64,000 nt of DNA from Alentia gelatinosa (GCA_950022655.1 OX465584.1:54082789-54146788), one strand, 5' to 3'. Shown: positions 20,817 through 31,139, counted from the first letter of the stretch. Notes: generated by a model not told the origin, from the letters alone. Program-made: numbers and translations.

Positions 20817-21792
20817 CACTGCACGAAACCTACCGCTTTACATATGTATGTGAAACGCGTCTAACAGTAGGATTTTGCGTCTAGAAGTTTGACCTGTTAT
20901 CCGTCTCGTAGATGCATTGTCTAGTGGCGTATATACATGTCCATGGTGCGGTCTTATATACGTCATATATACGCCTGATTCCGTTGTATATACACCACCA
21001 TCCTATAGTTCCGATCTTTGCAACTTGGGGACACTACTGGTGGTATATTTCATTTTCCATTAACCATCCAAGTCTGTATTATATGAAAAATACAATCTTA
21101 TATTACCAATTTATTTTATAAAACATTTATAAAACCGGATTGAGTATAAATTGATTAATTACACATAATAAACGGCGTATTTAAATTGCGCAGAGTATGT
21201 TTTATCTTGGATACGCCTGGTGTGAAATACAGCCAAGTCGCGCTCGTCTACATATGGAAACCATCTCGTAGACGCCCCAAACGCAGGCGCTGATAAGAGG
21301 CGTATACAAATTTATTATCCATCGTATACAAAGACTCCATTGATAATGCATGGGGATCCAGTAAACCACGACCCATTGTATAACACCTCTCAGATACCAT
21401 AACTGTGGTATACGGATTCAAACCTGTGGTATACGGCCTCAAAATCATGGTATACGGGGAAAATAGCCCCTTTGTGCTGTAGAGCAAAGAAATAGTCCCT
21501 GTTGTTATACCCGTTTATATGGTAATTATTGGGTTTAATTCATACGAAAAGATGGATAATGAATACAACAAACGATGGTTATGTGGACAGGCGGCTCTGT
21601 AAACCACTCGAGGTTGACGTCGTAATACACTCGCTAGCGCTCGTGTATTACTACTCGTCAACCTCTCCTGGTTTACGGCCGCCTGTCCACAAAACCATCG
21701 ATTATTGTCTATGTAAACAAGGCACTATACAGCCGATACGTGCGTTATCGCGATGGCGTATATATATGTAGATTGGTGGTTTTCGTGCAGTG
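20817..21792. mobile_element. CACTA-like non-autonomous element
   Basis: A 976-bp element with terminal inverted repeats CACTGCACGAAA.CC.ACC and their complement ending GGTTTTCGTGCAGTG. It is flanked by ACC on both sides (20814-20816 and 21793-21795). CACT(A/G) ends and a 3-bp target duplication are the known hallmarks of the CACTA/EnSpm group. It contains a family I copy (21300-21715) and several TATATAC-rich subrepeats. No transposase frame remains. Confidence 0.7.
21300..21715 (-). mobile_element. Family I element
   Basis: Left part with ATACCATAACTGTGGTATACG and ATGGTATACGGGGAAAATAG, then a hairpin (about 21572-21712) with arms GGTTATGTGGACAGGCGGC and GCCGCCTGTCCACAAAACC and apex ACTCGCTAGCGCTCGTG. 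It lies inside the CACTA-like element. Confidence 0.7.
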
Positions 21793-22092
21793 ACCGTTTT
21801 CTGCAGCCAATGGAAATGGCCTTGAGACTCACCGATCAAACAGAATCCATCAGCCTCAATCGGTCCGGAGTATATTGGCATGTCAGTGTCTCATAGGCTT
21901 AAAAGGCATGATCAATAACCTCTGATCTATGACTAGACAAGTAATTACTTTACAAACTACACTCCCATCGCCTCATCACAAGCACAGGAGCAGCATTGCC
22001 TGGACAGACGGTTATCTTGTTGATCACAATCGCCTTTCTACAGCCTCAGGGAGTGGGTCAGGCCTAGACTTGCTCAAGTCTTTAATTATGGA

Positions 22093-22396
22093 CATTATTA
22101 TTAGGAAACGTCCTTACTGTGGACGAAACGGTTCCTGTTCGAGGTCAGTCTTTGATTTCATACTGCCTGACGCCATAGGCGGAAGGCAGTATAAAATCAA
22201 AGACTGACTGAGAATGAGAATCGTTTCGCCCACAGTGAGGACGTTTGCTTATTATTATATACCTTAAATCGATGAAAAAACGTTATTTTGATGACTTATT
22301 AAGTCACACTCACAGCGGGCACAAACATTATTATTACTGCACCCCTAGCAGCGGGCAGTATCTCATAGACATTCGCACACAGGTATATAATAATAA
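22093..22396. mobile_element. Family H element
   Basis: Hairpin 22109-22243, then arms TTATTATTATATACC and GGTATATAATAATA as at 18437-18738. The stem differs by compensating changes: GTCTTTGATTTCATAC pairs with GTATAAAATCAAAGAC here, where the other copy has GTCGTCGATTTC. The upstream flank (GACTTGCTCAAGTCTTTAATTATG) resembles 40493-40516. Confidence 0.8.
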
Positions 22397-22434
22397 GAAA
22401 TAAAACTACTTGGCAACAGTCGGACTTCCCTTAA

Positions 22435-22603
22435 AGCTGGAGACACACCAAGCGAGAAATGCAGCGATTTACAGAATCGTCAACACAAAATGGCAAGTAT
22501 GTGGTTTTTATTCAATAAATCACCTGAATATTGCTTCGATGATGCTAAATGTATTGGCGATTCTAAAGATCGCACCCTTGACTCGCTTGGTGTGTCCCCG
22601 GCA
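22435..22603 (+). mobile_element. MITE family G, short form
   Basis: A 169-bp element from AGCTGGAGACACACCAAGCG to GCTTGGTGTGTCCCCGGCA, flanked by TAA at 22432-22434 and 22604-22606. The internal segment is shorter than in the 220-bp form. Confidence 0.78.
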
Positions 22604-22634
22604 TAAGGCTAAACAGGCCAGGAACCTAGTGTAA

Positions 22635-22854
22635 TACCGGGGACACACCAAGCGAGTCAAGGCGGCGATTTCTGGAATCGCCAATACAAAATGGCATGTA
22701 TATGAGATATTATTTCGTAGTTATATCTCCTAATGATAATTTAGCGCCTCGGGAGCAATAATCAGGTGAAATATGAAATGATTGCTCACATACTTGCCAT
22801 TAGTGTTGACGATTCCGGAAATCGCTGCGTTTCTCGCTTGGTGTGTCCCCGGCT
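22635..22854 (+). mobile_element. MITE family G
   Basis: A 220-bp element from CCGGGGACACACCAAGCGAG to CTCGCTTGGTGTGTCCCCGG, with nearly perfect 20-bp ends, flanked by TAA at 22632-22634 and 22855-22857. The TAA duplication supports the PIF/Harbinger-like assignment. Confidence 0.85.
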
Positions 22855-23107
22855 TAAACGCTCCCACTACCTGAAGTGTCATCGATAAATGATAGCGATA
22901 TTTTCTTGGTGAAAACCACTGATTGACCTTTCTGTACCCAATATGATATAGCATTTCAGGATTATTGAAGCGGCATCAGATGAATGAATCCAAGCAAGGA
23001 GATAGGTGGAGGGGTTGCCTTACCCAACGTCTACTTGAGACGGGTCAGAACGTGTCCAATAGTCGTCAGGTGGTGCCAAATTGAATAATCTGACATAATC
23101 AAACAAT

Positions 23108-23710
23108 CAGGGACCTGTTTCACTAGTTTTGTGACATGTCTAGATGGCGTCTAGATGGTGTGTCTGGTTTCATAAGAACTAGACATTAGACTTTGTTTTG
23201 CCCATTCTTGCTTGCACTGCAGGGACCTGTTTCAGTAGTCTCGTGACATTAGGCCTAGACAGACATCAACAGCGGCACCAACAGTGCAAGCAACAGCAGA
23301 AAAACACTAGCAAATATCAGAAGATCGAAGTAGCCAATCTTCTTCATATTTGGGACGATTATAGATTATATGTATCCCCTACTCATGTTAAAGTGTCATT
23401 GCTTAATTCTTACGAGAAGTGAGTGAAACTCTGTGTGTCATCGACTGCAATCTTGTGATCTGTCCGTATGGTGTCACAGACTCCATCTAGACATGTCACG
23501 AAACTACTGAAACAGATCCTTGGAGCCGCTTTTCATGTCTTTTGTCACGAAACTAGTGAAACAGGTCCATGATATGTATATTTGTCTAATTCTTATGTTT
23601 GGGGTCTGTCTTTACCTAAGGGCAGCTACATGTGTTGTCACGAAACTAGACAACCCCAATGTCTGTATGGTGTCACAGACATGTCACGAAACTAGTGAAA
23701 CAGGTCCCTG
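23108..23710. mobile_element. Cluster of family E elements
   Basis: Three family E modules lie end to end: a truncated one (23108-23220), a complete subtype 2 (23221-23520) and another (23521-23710) ending ACTAGTGAAACAGGTCCCTG. Subtype 2 appears to have inserted into a larger E copy, because GCACTG and GGAGCCGCTTTTCATGTC on its two sides are contiguous elsewhere (2766-2805). Confidence 0.65.
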
Positions 23711-23759
23711 TAGTCGCCACATGCTTGGCGTTTACATTAGACGTCAGGAGGTGCAAACT

Positions 23760-24186
23760 ACCAGTCTAGTGTAAACGTCCAGATAGGATGCAGGGCCTGT
23801 AGCAAGTCTAGGTCATGTCTGGACTATGGGTCATGTGTTAATACTCCCCATCCACGCAATCTCACCATCGTTCCGGCTACGATTTCACGGGTCTTCACCA
23901 ATTTTCCCCGGGTTAATACAACAATAGCTAACAGAGCCTTTAGAGGTGCAACAGGATGGCTGATTGAGGTGGCAGACTCATTTCAGTTTGGGTATGAGAA
24001 TCGATGTGGTAGGGTTAAAGGCATTGGCTTCGTGAAATCATTCCGCGAAGACAAATCACGCTATATAAACAATCACATAGAATCTTGTGACGTTTCTTTA
24101 TAGTTTGAGTATTATGTGAATGCACGAGAGGACCACCTCAGCCTGTCTGTCTCCAGCCGTCTGGTAAATAGACGGAAGTACACTTT
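23760..24186. other. Unassigned spacer
   Basis: A family B terminal scrap (CTAGTGTAAACG) occurs near 23764. No gene was recognised in the rest. Confidence 0.35.
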
Positions 24187-24215
24187 AACCCGGCGTTATA
24201 CACTGGCCGACTATA

Positions 24216-24411
24216 GGGCCGTTTCCATTGGCCGACAAAAACGGTTTACATTTTTTTAGTTCTCCCAATAGCCCATTTCCATTTTGCAACAGCAGTGCTA
24301 AAGGTCCGTCGGTGATACCTGACAGTGGATCGGTGAGGGGTAATGTAAATAGGCTATTAGGAGAACTAAGAAAATCTACACCCTTTTCACCAGCCAATGG
24401 AAACAGGACTT
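24216..24411. mobile_element. MITE family C, nested in B
   Basis: It runs from GGGCCGTTTCCATTGGCCGA to CAGCCAATGGAAACAGGAC with the usual TTAGTTCTCC / GGAGAACTAAG inner arms. It interrupts the first 30 bp of the family B shell. Confidence 0.75.
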
Positions 24412-24463
24412 ATGGGTGGCGAGTCTTGATTTAGCCGTAAAAGCATATAAATCGTCTGTATAA

Positions 24464-25072
24464 AGCCTATAAGACACCGACCCGACGGATGTGCCCGATT
24501 CTACCTTTCCCCGATGGATCCGTCGGGTCTGTGACAATCTGCATAAATTGGGTTGATGTACGCACTTCACCGACCCGATTTCATTGCTTTTCCCGACGCG
24601 TCGGGCATTACTACCATGTCAGATATGACCGACTCTCCAGGACCTTAAGATTTCGGTGTATGCACTTTCACCGATTGTTACCGATTCTGAGTTGGCCATT
24701 TGAATAGCGATGCTACCTATCCCCTGGTCCAATTTTAGAAGTTCCTTATACCGACTTGTAGGTGAAACAGAGGCGATTATAGTTCTGAAAACCGTTTCCC
24801 GATATCTTAATTGAATCCGAAGTTATTAAACTTTGAATTTATTTCTATGATTCCACACCATCGGCCTGTGGCTCACCCCGGCTCGGCTCCCGGCTGCTCT
24901 CTTTGATCTTATCCCGGGTAATTTACGAGGTTATAAAGGAGGGAAGTGTGATCGTGGACAATCATCATGTCGGTGTCTTATAGGTATAAGACACCGAAAT
25001 TTTATTCCCGACTCTCACCGAGCCGATGGTCAGGATGAATCGGGAACAAAAGTTTCGGTGTCTTATAGGCTT
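24464..25072. mobile_element. Element family O
   Basis: Terminal inverted repeats AAGCCTATAAGACACCGA and TCGGTGTCTTATAGGCTTA bound a 609-bp element with internal CGACCCGACGGAT / ATGGATCCGTCGGGTC and CACCGAGCCGATGGTC motifs. CTGT on the left and CTGT after the adjacent piggyBac-like element look like a target duplication in family B. A diverged relative lies at 63839-64000. Confidence 0.65.
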
Positions 25073-25455
25073 AACCCTTTGATAGCAGGAAGATGCCTCC
25101 AGGCATTCCCCTGGCTACGGCAGGAAGATGCCTCCAGGCATTCCCCTGGCTACGGCAGGAAGATGCCTCCAGGCATCATAGAAGCATCATTGATACATAC
25201 AAAAATCAATAGATAAAAAGATAATTGTTCGATTTAAATGAAATTTTGGCTATGTATAAGAGCCATATTGACCTTTGATTTGGTATAATAGAATATGACC
25301 AGTGAGCAAGGTAAATAACTTAAATCACATGACACATCACATGACATTGCTATTTCCCAAAAAAAAGTTGCCTGCCCTAGCAGGGTCGTTTTGGCAGGCA
25401 ATGCCTGCCTTGTAATGCTGAGCAGGGGAACTGGGTGCTGCAGGGAAAGGGTTAA
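25071..25455. mobile_element. piggyBac-like TTAA element (non-autonomous)
   Basis: A 385-bp segment bounded by TTAACCCTTTGATAGCAGG and its inverted end GCAGGGAAAGGGTTAA. TTAA target duplication with CCCTTT-type ends is the known signature of piggyBac-like transposons. It carries a 36-bp minisatellite and a GGCAGGCAATGCCTGCC palindrome. It inserted at the right end of family O. Confidence 0.72.
25083..25178. repeat. 36-bp minisatellite inside the TTAA element
   Basis: The unit GGCAGGAAGATGCCTCCAGG + CATTCCCCTGGCTAC is present about 2.6 times. Its core, GATGCCTCCAGGCATTCC, is the reverse complement of the core of the 45114-45452 minisatellite. Confidence 0.85.
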
Positions 25456-25759
25456 CTGTGTAACCGTCAATCGTGTGTCATCTGCAGATTGTCTGATTAT
25501 GTCAGATTACGCATTTTAGCGGCACCTGACGACTATACAACATGCTCTGATGCTGGCGATTATTTCAATCCAACTTGAATAAAACATCTAGACAGGCGCA
25601 ATCCTGAAATAAGTTGTCTTGTGTAAAAGCTCGAGGAAATTCTTGGCTCAAAAACTTTTCTGGTCGACATTGCGTAATCGAGCACCAGCTGACGACTAAT
25701 GGCCAGACGATCTACAGTCATCACGTTTCTGGTCGTCTAGTGTAACCGCTGGCTTAGAG

Positions 25760-26397
25760 ATGAAACATTTAGTATTGTGCCTACTATTACATTATAGGCT
25801 TAAAGTTTTCCATCATTTTCAGACTGACGCTTTGCTTCACATTTAAAACCACATCTCTCTTTTTGTACATAATCAAACCAGTCTTCATTTAAAGAAATGG
25901 AAATCTGGAAATAAGATACAAAACAGAAATAGAGGAAAATGCTCCCGATAATCAGCCTTCTTCTTCCCGCCCATATTGTTGTCCTGTCTAACGAAGAACA
26001 TTATCTGATTTCATGGCTTTATTAATTGCCTACAGTGGATCCTTCTCTCCATGTCAGACCCAATGATGAACTGCGACATGCAGAATGTGCACACATCTCC
26101 CAACACAAATCAGAGCTACATTAGTCAATGACAAGGCTCAGTAACTGTGTTTGGAGGTGCCAGCCTAGGGATACATTTCTGGAATGTGTTTTTTGTTTGG
26201 TGTAGCTTCATCCGATTTCCTAAATGAGTTCCTAAATCAATCAGTAACCACGTGTGTGCTGCCTCTTCTTCCTCAACAATCCGGAAAAGGATTTTCCTTT
26301 GGCCAAGACAAAACGTACGCCAAATGTTAAATCCTAAGATAGTGCAGTGGCCGTGGCCATGGCAGGAATAGCATTGTTTTCCCTCCAACAGAAATCT
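25760..26397. other. Unassigned, possibly single-copy DNA
   Basis: No repeat shared with the window was seen. A 101-codon minus-strand frame (26125-26430) has no domain I recognise and overlaps the start of family J, so I do not call it a gene. Confidence 0.35.
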
Positions 26398-26880
26398 GGG
26401 GCCCGTTTGATAAAAAATAGGGTCATACATGAAGTTGAGAGAAGAGGCTTAGCGATATCCACCACAATGTCAATGGAACGAAAACATTCACTAAGAGGGT
26501 GGTTGTGGCCCCTAAGATTCGACGTCAACTCTCGACTGCAGAGCCGTCCCAAGGTGCTAGAAAATATTATGTAAGGAGGTCAGGGTGAAGGTCGGGGTTT
26601 GCTGCAAATGCAGTCATTGGCTAATCGGTCTACTGTATTCCTTATATGGAATTAAGGTAATGGGACAACTCCATGGTGGTAAATAGGGTCATACATGAAG
26701 ACCCATTGCTGTACAAGGGATATTATTTAGTAATATTTAAGTCTGTTCACTAAGACAGTCTTAGCCATCCATAAGTCCTCCATAAGTGTTGAATAGAGTT
26801 GACCCACATCGTCTCTGGGTCTCTATGGTATACAGAGAGGGGTCTACATGTGCGATCGGAGATTATCAAACAAGCCCCTT
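26398..26880. mobile_element. Family J element containing an inserted K element
   Basis: Ends GGGGCCCGTTTGATAAAAA and TTATCAAACAAGCCCC are inverted repeats. Interior motifs (TAATATTTAAGTCTGTT, AATAGAGTTGACCCACATCG, CTGGGTCTCTATGG) match 58474-58694. Taking out the K insertion and one 20-bp repeat leaves 217 bp, close to the 221 bp of the other copy. Confidence 0.75.
26435..26680. mobile_element. Family K insert flanked by 20-bp direct repeats
   Basis: A 246-bp body lies between two exact copies of AAATAGGGTCATACATGAAG (26415-26434 and 26681-26700). Its core (GGGTGGTTGTGGCCC, CAACTCTCGACTG, GTAAGGAGGTCAGGGTGAAG, GGACAACTCCATG) recurs at 36130-36345 without those flanks. A 20-bp target duplication fits retroposition better than a cut-and-paste MITE, but no poly-A tail is visible. 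Confidence 0.65.
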
Positions 26881-27095
26881 ATATCACCGAGCGACAAATC
26901 TATGCCAAATCCTGCGAATATGATGATCCGATGGGATCGGAAAGAATTGTATTTAAGCATGACTGACGGAGGAACGCCCAATTCGTTTCTGATGGTTCCA
27001 GGTGCAAAAACGATTTATCGCGTGATTACATTCATCATTTAAAGATATACGATGTTCTTCTATATATTCTTAAGAGACCAGAAAGTTTCCCCTAA

Positions 27096-27287
27096 AGGCT
27101 TGATTCCATGTAGCTGATTTCACTCCTGATGTGGTCAATATCTGGTTTTAATGCTGACACACACATACCCTATTCCATTGCGCTGATGGCCTCCAGACAG
27201 AGACCAGCCAGTTTGGGTGGCAGGACTGAAACTGGAGTACATCTGGACCACATTGGGAGTAAAAATTGTTTATATGGAATCAAGCCT
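27096..27287. mobile_element. MITE family N with TAA duplication
   Basis: A 192-bp element from AGGCTTGATTCCATGTAGCT to TATATGGAATCAAGCCT, with TAA at 27093-27095 and 27288-27290. The second tier of complementarity (GATGTGGTC / GACCACATTGG) extends the arms. Only one copy occurs in the window. Confidence 0.72.
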
Positions 27288-27290
27288 TAA

Positions 27291-28127
27291 AACGTTAGTC
27301 TGGTGAAATCAGCACTAATAATCTGGTTTCTTGTAGGTAGGAAACGGAAATCATTGAGATATCTGTTTACCTTGGGGCTCTCATTAGCCGAATGTTAACT
27401 TCTTAATGCTCACAGTTTCATTTCACATTCTAACTCCCATAAACTTCCGTGCCCTTGCATGTATGATTAATTAAAAAACTTACAATCTCCCAGGGCATAT
27501 AGAAGTCTGGCAAGATAAACACTTAAAACTCATTTGTCAAGACTGTCCCCGTTTCCTAATTGAATGTGTAAAATACAACATAAATCCCTAGGGATAAGCA
27601 CATGTATCCACATCAAAAGTTATGAAATTAAGCCAGCTAAGCTCAATGTTAAAAACGAATCCGAAAGAAGCAGAGAGACTCCTTCCTGGTATTGTTTACT
27701 TCTCGCCGCTAAGATAATGGAGTGATGCCCAGAAACGCCATTTTTTATATCATTATTTTATTTGAAGTATCTATTGATCAAAGTCTGGACGCGTCCAGTT
27801 CTCCCATTTTCCCAGCTTTATACACAAACGACCTTTTTTTTTATAAGTGTCTCCTGATAAGTAGCTCACTTCTTTTGGACAAGCATGATTCGTTATGTAA
27901 TCATTTTGTTAATTTGCTTAACGGCACATTGAAGGCAGCCATTGTGTCTAAATTTCGAATTTCGGAGCCCAGTTCATCCCAAATTATGGTACACCTATGC
28001 ATTAGTGACTTTCCATAGCACGAAGTTGTATTTCTTAAAGATATTTATTTATCGGTGTCTTCAGTATTATAACAGTTAGTCTAGAATACTCTGGTATTTA
28101 TAATGTCAATAGATGGACATATGATAG
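27291..28127. other. Unassigned region
   Basis: A 98-codon plus-strand frame (27722-28018) has no recognisable motif. The last part (about 28090-28127) belongs to family T, whose continuation follows the LTR. Confidence 0.35.
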
Positions 28128-28654
28128 TGAGTTGGTCGCCGCCTGTCTAGCAGGTTGGAAGACCCCAATCCGAAACGCTAGTTCCAGGCAGGATCCCACC
28201 CTACGAACACTTACGTATGTTGGTTCAGTTTTGGGTGAGTTTGCACAAACCTAGTCACACACAACACAACTCACGAGATTAATAAACAGGAATGTTTATT
28301 AGCAATTACTTCCCGGAAAGATCTGGAAGATCTTTCCCACAAGTACAGTACCCCAGCACGGTGTGCCGGATAGCACTGGAGAGGCTAATCTAAAAGACTC
28401 AGCTGACCACCAGGAAGGTTACTGGAACCCGCCTGCAAATATAAGGGTCCAAGGGTCCGCTCTAAAGGAGAGATGCGCGAGGACAGCCTGTCGACCTACT
28501 GTGAACGCTGAGTATATATACCCAGCATTATGTAATCCCGGTCTCCAACACGCCACTGTGCGGCGTTGCCCGGAACCATTACACCGTAAGGATTGACTCT
28601 CCACGCCATCTTCCGTAGAACGTCCAAACACTGCTGGATTCCCACCCCACTACA
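28128..28654 (-). mobile_element. Solo LTR of an LTR retrotransposon
   Basis: A 527-bp segment begins TG and ends CA on either strand (minus: TGTAGTGGGG to CCAACTCA). On the minus strand it carries GGTATATATACTCAGC (TATA-like, about 28511-28525) upstream of AATAAACATTCC (polyadenylation-like, about 28287-28298), the order expected in an LTR. The flanks join to match family T at 43660-43700, an empty paralogous site. Flanking ATAG/TTAG may be a 4-bp target duplication with one mismatch. No gag-pol sequence is present. Old and inactive by inference. Confidence 0.6.
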
Positions 28655-28900
28655 TTAGCTAGGCCTGCAAATGTATCATGGTGTATCCAGTTTCTGTGTT
28701 CCTATGTTATTTAAGGTATTATAAAGTGTTGTTGAGGTATATATATGTATGACACACCAAATTGGAGCTGGATTACCATAGAATACGATGCCATCGCTGC
28801 ACTTCTCTGGGAATAATAAACACGTGTATTATAAACGTATTATGCTCATATACTCAACCAACTAGTGCTAAAGAATAGGTTGCCAGGTGTTTGTTTGGGT
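28655..28900 (+). repeat. Repeat family T, copy 1
   Basis: Sequence from TAGGCCTGC through CATAGAATACGATGC, TATTATAAACGTATTA and TGCTAAAGAATA to GGTTTTTGTTTGG-like sequence aligns with 43640-43930. The solo LTR sits in its left part. Confidence 0.65.
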
Positions 28901-28984
28901 GCAGTACCTTATCAACTGTAAACCAAGTAGACAAGGTACGAATTCAGCCTGTGGTAAAAGGTCTATTGTTTGTCAAAGTGGCAT

Positions 28985-29100
28985 GTGGCTTTACCACCTG
29001 CTGACGAAAAACCCACCGATTATATGCCGCCTGTACAAAAATCAACCGGAGGTCCTCATTGGGAAATTATCCGTGCTAATTTTTTTTTAAAGTTTTACTG
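28985..29100. repeat. Family U fragment
   Basis: CACCTGCTGACGAAAAACCC, ACCGATTATATG and TGTACAAAAATC match the left half of family U at 32618-32680. The right half is missing. Confidence 0.5.
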
Positions 29101-29135
29101 ACAGGTGGCTCACATAAGCGAGTATATTATTTTCA

Positions 29136-29183
29136 GCCAATCAGCCAAGACGCAACAAATCATAGACAGGTGTATGTATATAT
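29136..29183 (+). promoter_or_regulatory. Candidate CCAAT / TATA pair
   Basis: AGCCAATCAGCC is followed about 35 bp later by GTATGTATATATCAG, an arrangement like a pol II core promoter. Downstream ATGs (29249 and 29288) open only very short frames. The following sequence might hold a first exon ending at GGGTCG|GTATCAG near 29303, but this is speculative. Confidence 0.2.
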
Positions 29184-30079
29184 CAGCTAATATTCAGGTT
29201 ACTTTATTAGTCCGGGGACTCAGCAAGCCCAGTTTCATACGTGGTCGCCATGTTCTTTCCGGAGAAGAGTTTGTTTAGCTTTCCATGACCTCCAACGGGG
29301 TCGGTATCAGTTTCTAATTAGCCAGTGACAATTGGCTAATGACAATGGCGACCCATCCTGGGATCGGATATACAGGGGTACACGGCATGGCAAAAACAGC
29401 GACGGTTTCGTTGTTCGGGGCTGGGTAGAAAAACGTCACCCAACTCAGAACAAAAACACACAATACACAATATAGGAGAACTAGAAGTAAATAGGATGTT
29501 TATCATAGATGAATCTGGAATAATTTACAACCAGTTACTAGAAACATTGAAACTTACCGGATGTTTAAGAAAATATCGAAACACTGCCTGGCGAACTTTG
29601 TACCGAGAATCGACCAATTGTATAACAACAGGCCTTAGAAGGTGCTAGACAGATATGGATGTGTTTTCTTTACTGACCTGTGGGGTTAATTATGACATGG
29701 TAATACCGTGTTCGACGTCAAAAATTTTGAACCTGATTTCATCACAAGATTGCTGTAACTTCGATATAGTATAAATCAACGGTATATGGTTTTCTTTACT
29801 GGTATATATTTTGAATGTTTCGACCACGAATGTGGCGTATGTAAAAAATTAGACTTTGTGGTGTTTTGGTGTCATTGTATTTTCACTGTTATATTTGATG
29901 GGCTTGGCCATCACGATGAAAACCAGCTCCTGTAAGAGCTGACGTGAAAGGCCTCCTTGTTGTCATCTTATACTGCAAACGTGGATGAGTAATTGCAGAT
30001 ACTTGTTTTGCTTGTATGACCATATACGAAGATGACAATAAAGAAACTAATAAAAAAAAATAAAAAAAATGCAATTTAA
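29184..30079. other. Unassigned region
   Basis: No shared repeat is clear except short S-like upstream motifs (GGATGTTTATCATAGATGAAT near 29496). A run of AAAAAAAATAAAAAAAA ends near 30068. Confidence 0.35.
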
Positions 30080-30445
30080 AATGAATAACAATTAAAAAGT
30101 TTGGGTTAGATTCAGTCTATGGATAGTTTTCTGTAATCCACTCGCACCCAGTAAACTTGCCAATTCTGTAACTGCCTGAGTCTATCTATAGGATCCAAAC
30201 ATATAAAAAACCAGTAGGTCAATGAAGTATTTCAGGCTTGAGTGATTGGTCATGGTCAGCTGGGCACACCTCTAAGACCCTGAGACACTGGCTCCCTGCT
30301 CTGTTCTCAATATCACAGTGAGCAGCATGTAGATAGTAAAGGGATAGTTTTTTGGAAGCACACTGAAAGTTCAATGTGACCACTCTAACCTCTAGATGAT
30401 GTATATATAGGCCATGCAACCATGCTCTAATAAAAACTAGGACAG
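30080..30445 (+). repeat. Repeat family S, copy 1
   Basis: It aligns over about 365 bp with 44605-44975 and 48140-48800. Shared motifs include GATAGTTTTCTGTAA, GTGATTGGTCATGGTCAGCTG, TCTAAGACCCTGAGACACTGG and ACTCTAACCTCTAG. No inverted-repeat ends were seen and it has no coding frame. Class unknown. Confidence 0.7.
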
Positions 30446-30915
30446 AGGGACACAGCTATGAACTTACATAAATAACACGGCTAGCGTTCGTTGAGCTATC
30501 CCCATAACTCAATAAGTTGCATAAACAATACTTTGTATGTATTAAAGAAGAAACCAACAGGTTGTGGTCAAAGTCGTCGTTCTCTACGAGTTTCCTGTGG
30601 AGTGATACGAACGCAGCAACAGCCGAATGAATAGCACGTAGTATTCAAATGAGTTAAAGAATGACTTCTTTGACGAAAACGAGTTGATTAATTCTATATT
30701 TACCTCACCCCTGTACACGCTAAAAGAATGGCAACACACAGGATATAGACCATGGAGAACAGACTGCAATACTGGTCGGGGCATGGAGAGCGGGTTCTTA
30801 ATATTAAACCTGTGGGACAAAAATACCAGGAGTGAGATAAAAATCAGCACCATGTTAGTACATCCACATATATTTATAACAGTTATAGGATAAAAAGAGT
30901 CATAGTTATATAGAA
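30446..30915. other. Unassigned spacer
   Basis: Opposite-strand frames of 89 and 69 codons overlap here and neither has a recognisable feature. Confidence 0.35.
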
Positions 30916-30919
30916 CGTC

Positions 30920-31025
30920 CTAACCATGCTGTACAAGTCACAGAAAGGATGATAATTTACGGTTTGTACGGAACTCGTAAATTGTCATCGAGTTCTGTGA
31001 CTTGTACAACGTGGTTGGACGTCAT
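30920..31025. repeat. Isolated long hairpin
   Basis: GAACGTCCTAACCATGCTGTACAAGTCACAG pairs with its complement (ACTTGTACAACGTGGTTGGACGTC at the right), and an inner stem ATAATTTACG / CGTAAATTGTCATC surrounds the apex GTTTGTACGGAACT. The stem is unlike any other in the window. It resembles the hairpin halves of families H, I and V. Confidence 0.6.
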
Positions 31026-31139
31026 ATATTTACTATATACCCGAAATTTTTAAAATCATTAATGTTGTATGTCTTTGTATGTCTTAACAACCAATATCTA
31101 ATAGATGTTTATTGGTAGGTGGTCCGTATTTTAGTGTAC

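Larger units (their letters stand above)
20648..21824. mobile_element. Family C element split by a CACTA-like element
   Basis: The left part (TTTCCATCGTCCACCGAAAA to AAAATAATCTACACC at 20816) and right part (ACCGTTTTCTGCAGCCAATGG from 21793) together form one family C element. The split point falls in the ACACCGTTTTC arm. Confidence 0.65.
24187..25756. mobile_element. Family B shell containing three nested elements
   Basis: The left end AACCCGGCGTTATACACTGG, a middle piece (GCCGTAAAAGCATATAAATCGTC at 24433-24457) and the right part (GTGTGTCATCTGCAGATTGTC from 25473, ending GTCTAGTGTAACCGCTGG) follow the order of the intact family B copy at 51722-52106. They are separated by a C element and by an O plus piggyBac-like pair. 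Confidence 0.7.

Noticed and set aside
28141..28150. Primer-binding site next to the LTR (minus-strand GGCGGCGACC)
   Set aside because: It looked like the start of an internal region, but comparison with the empty family T site shows that these bases lie within the inserted 527 bp and nothing internal follows.
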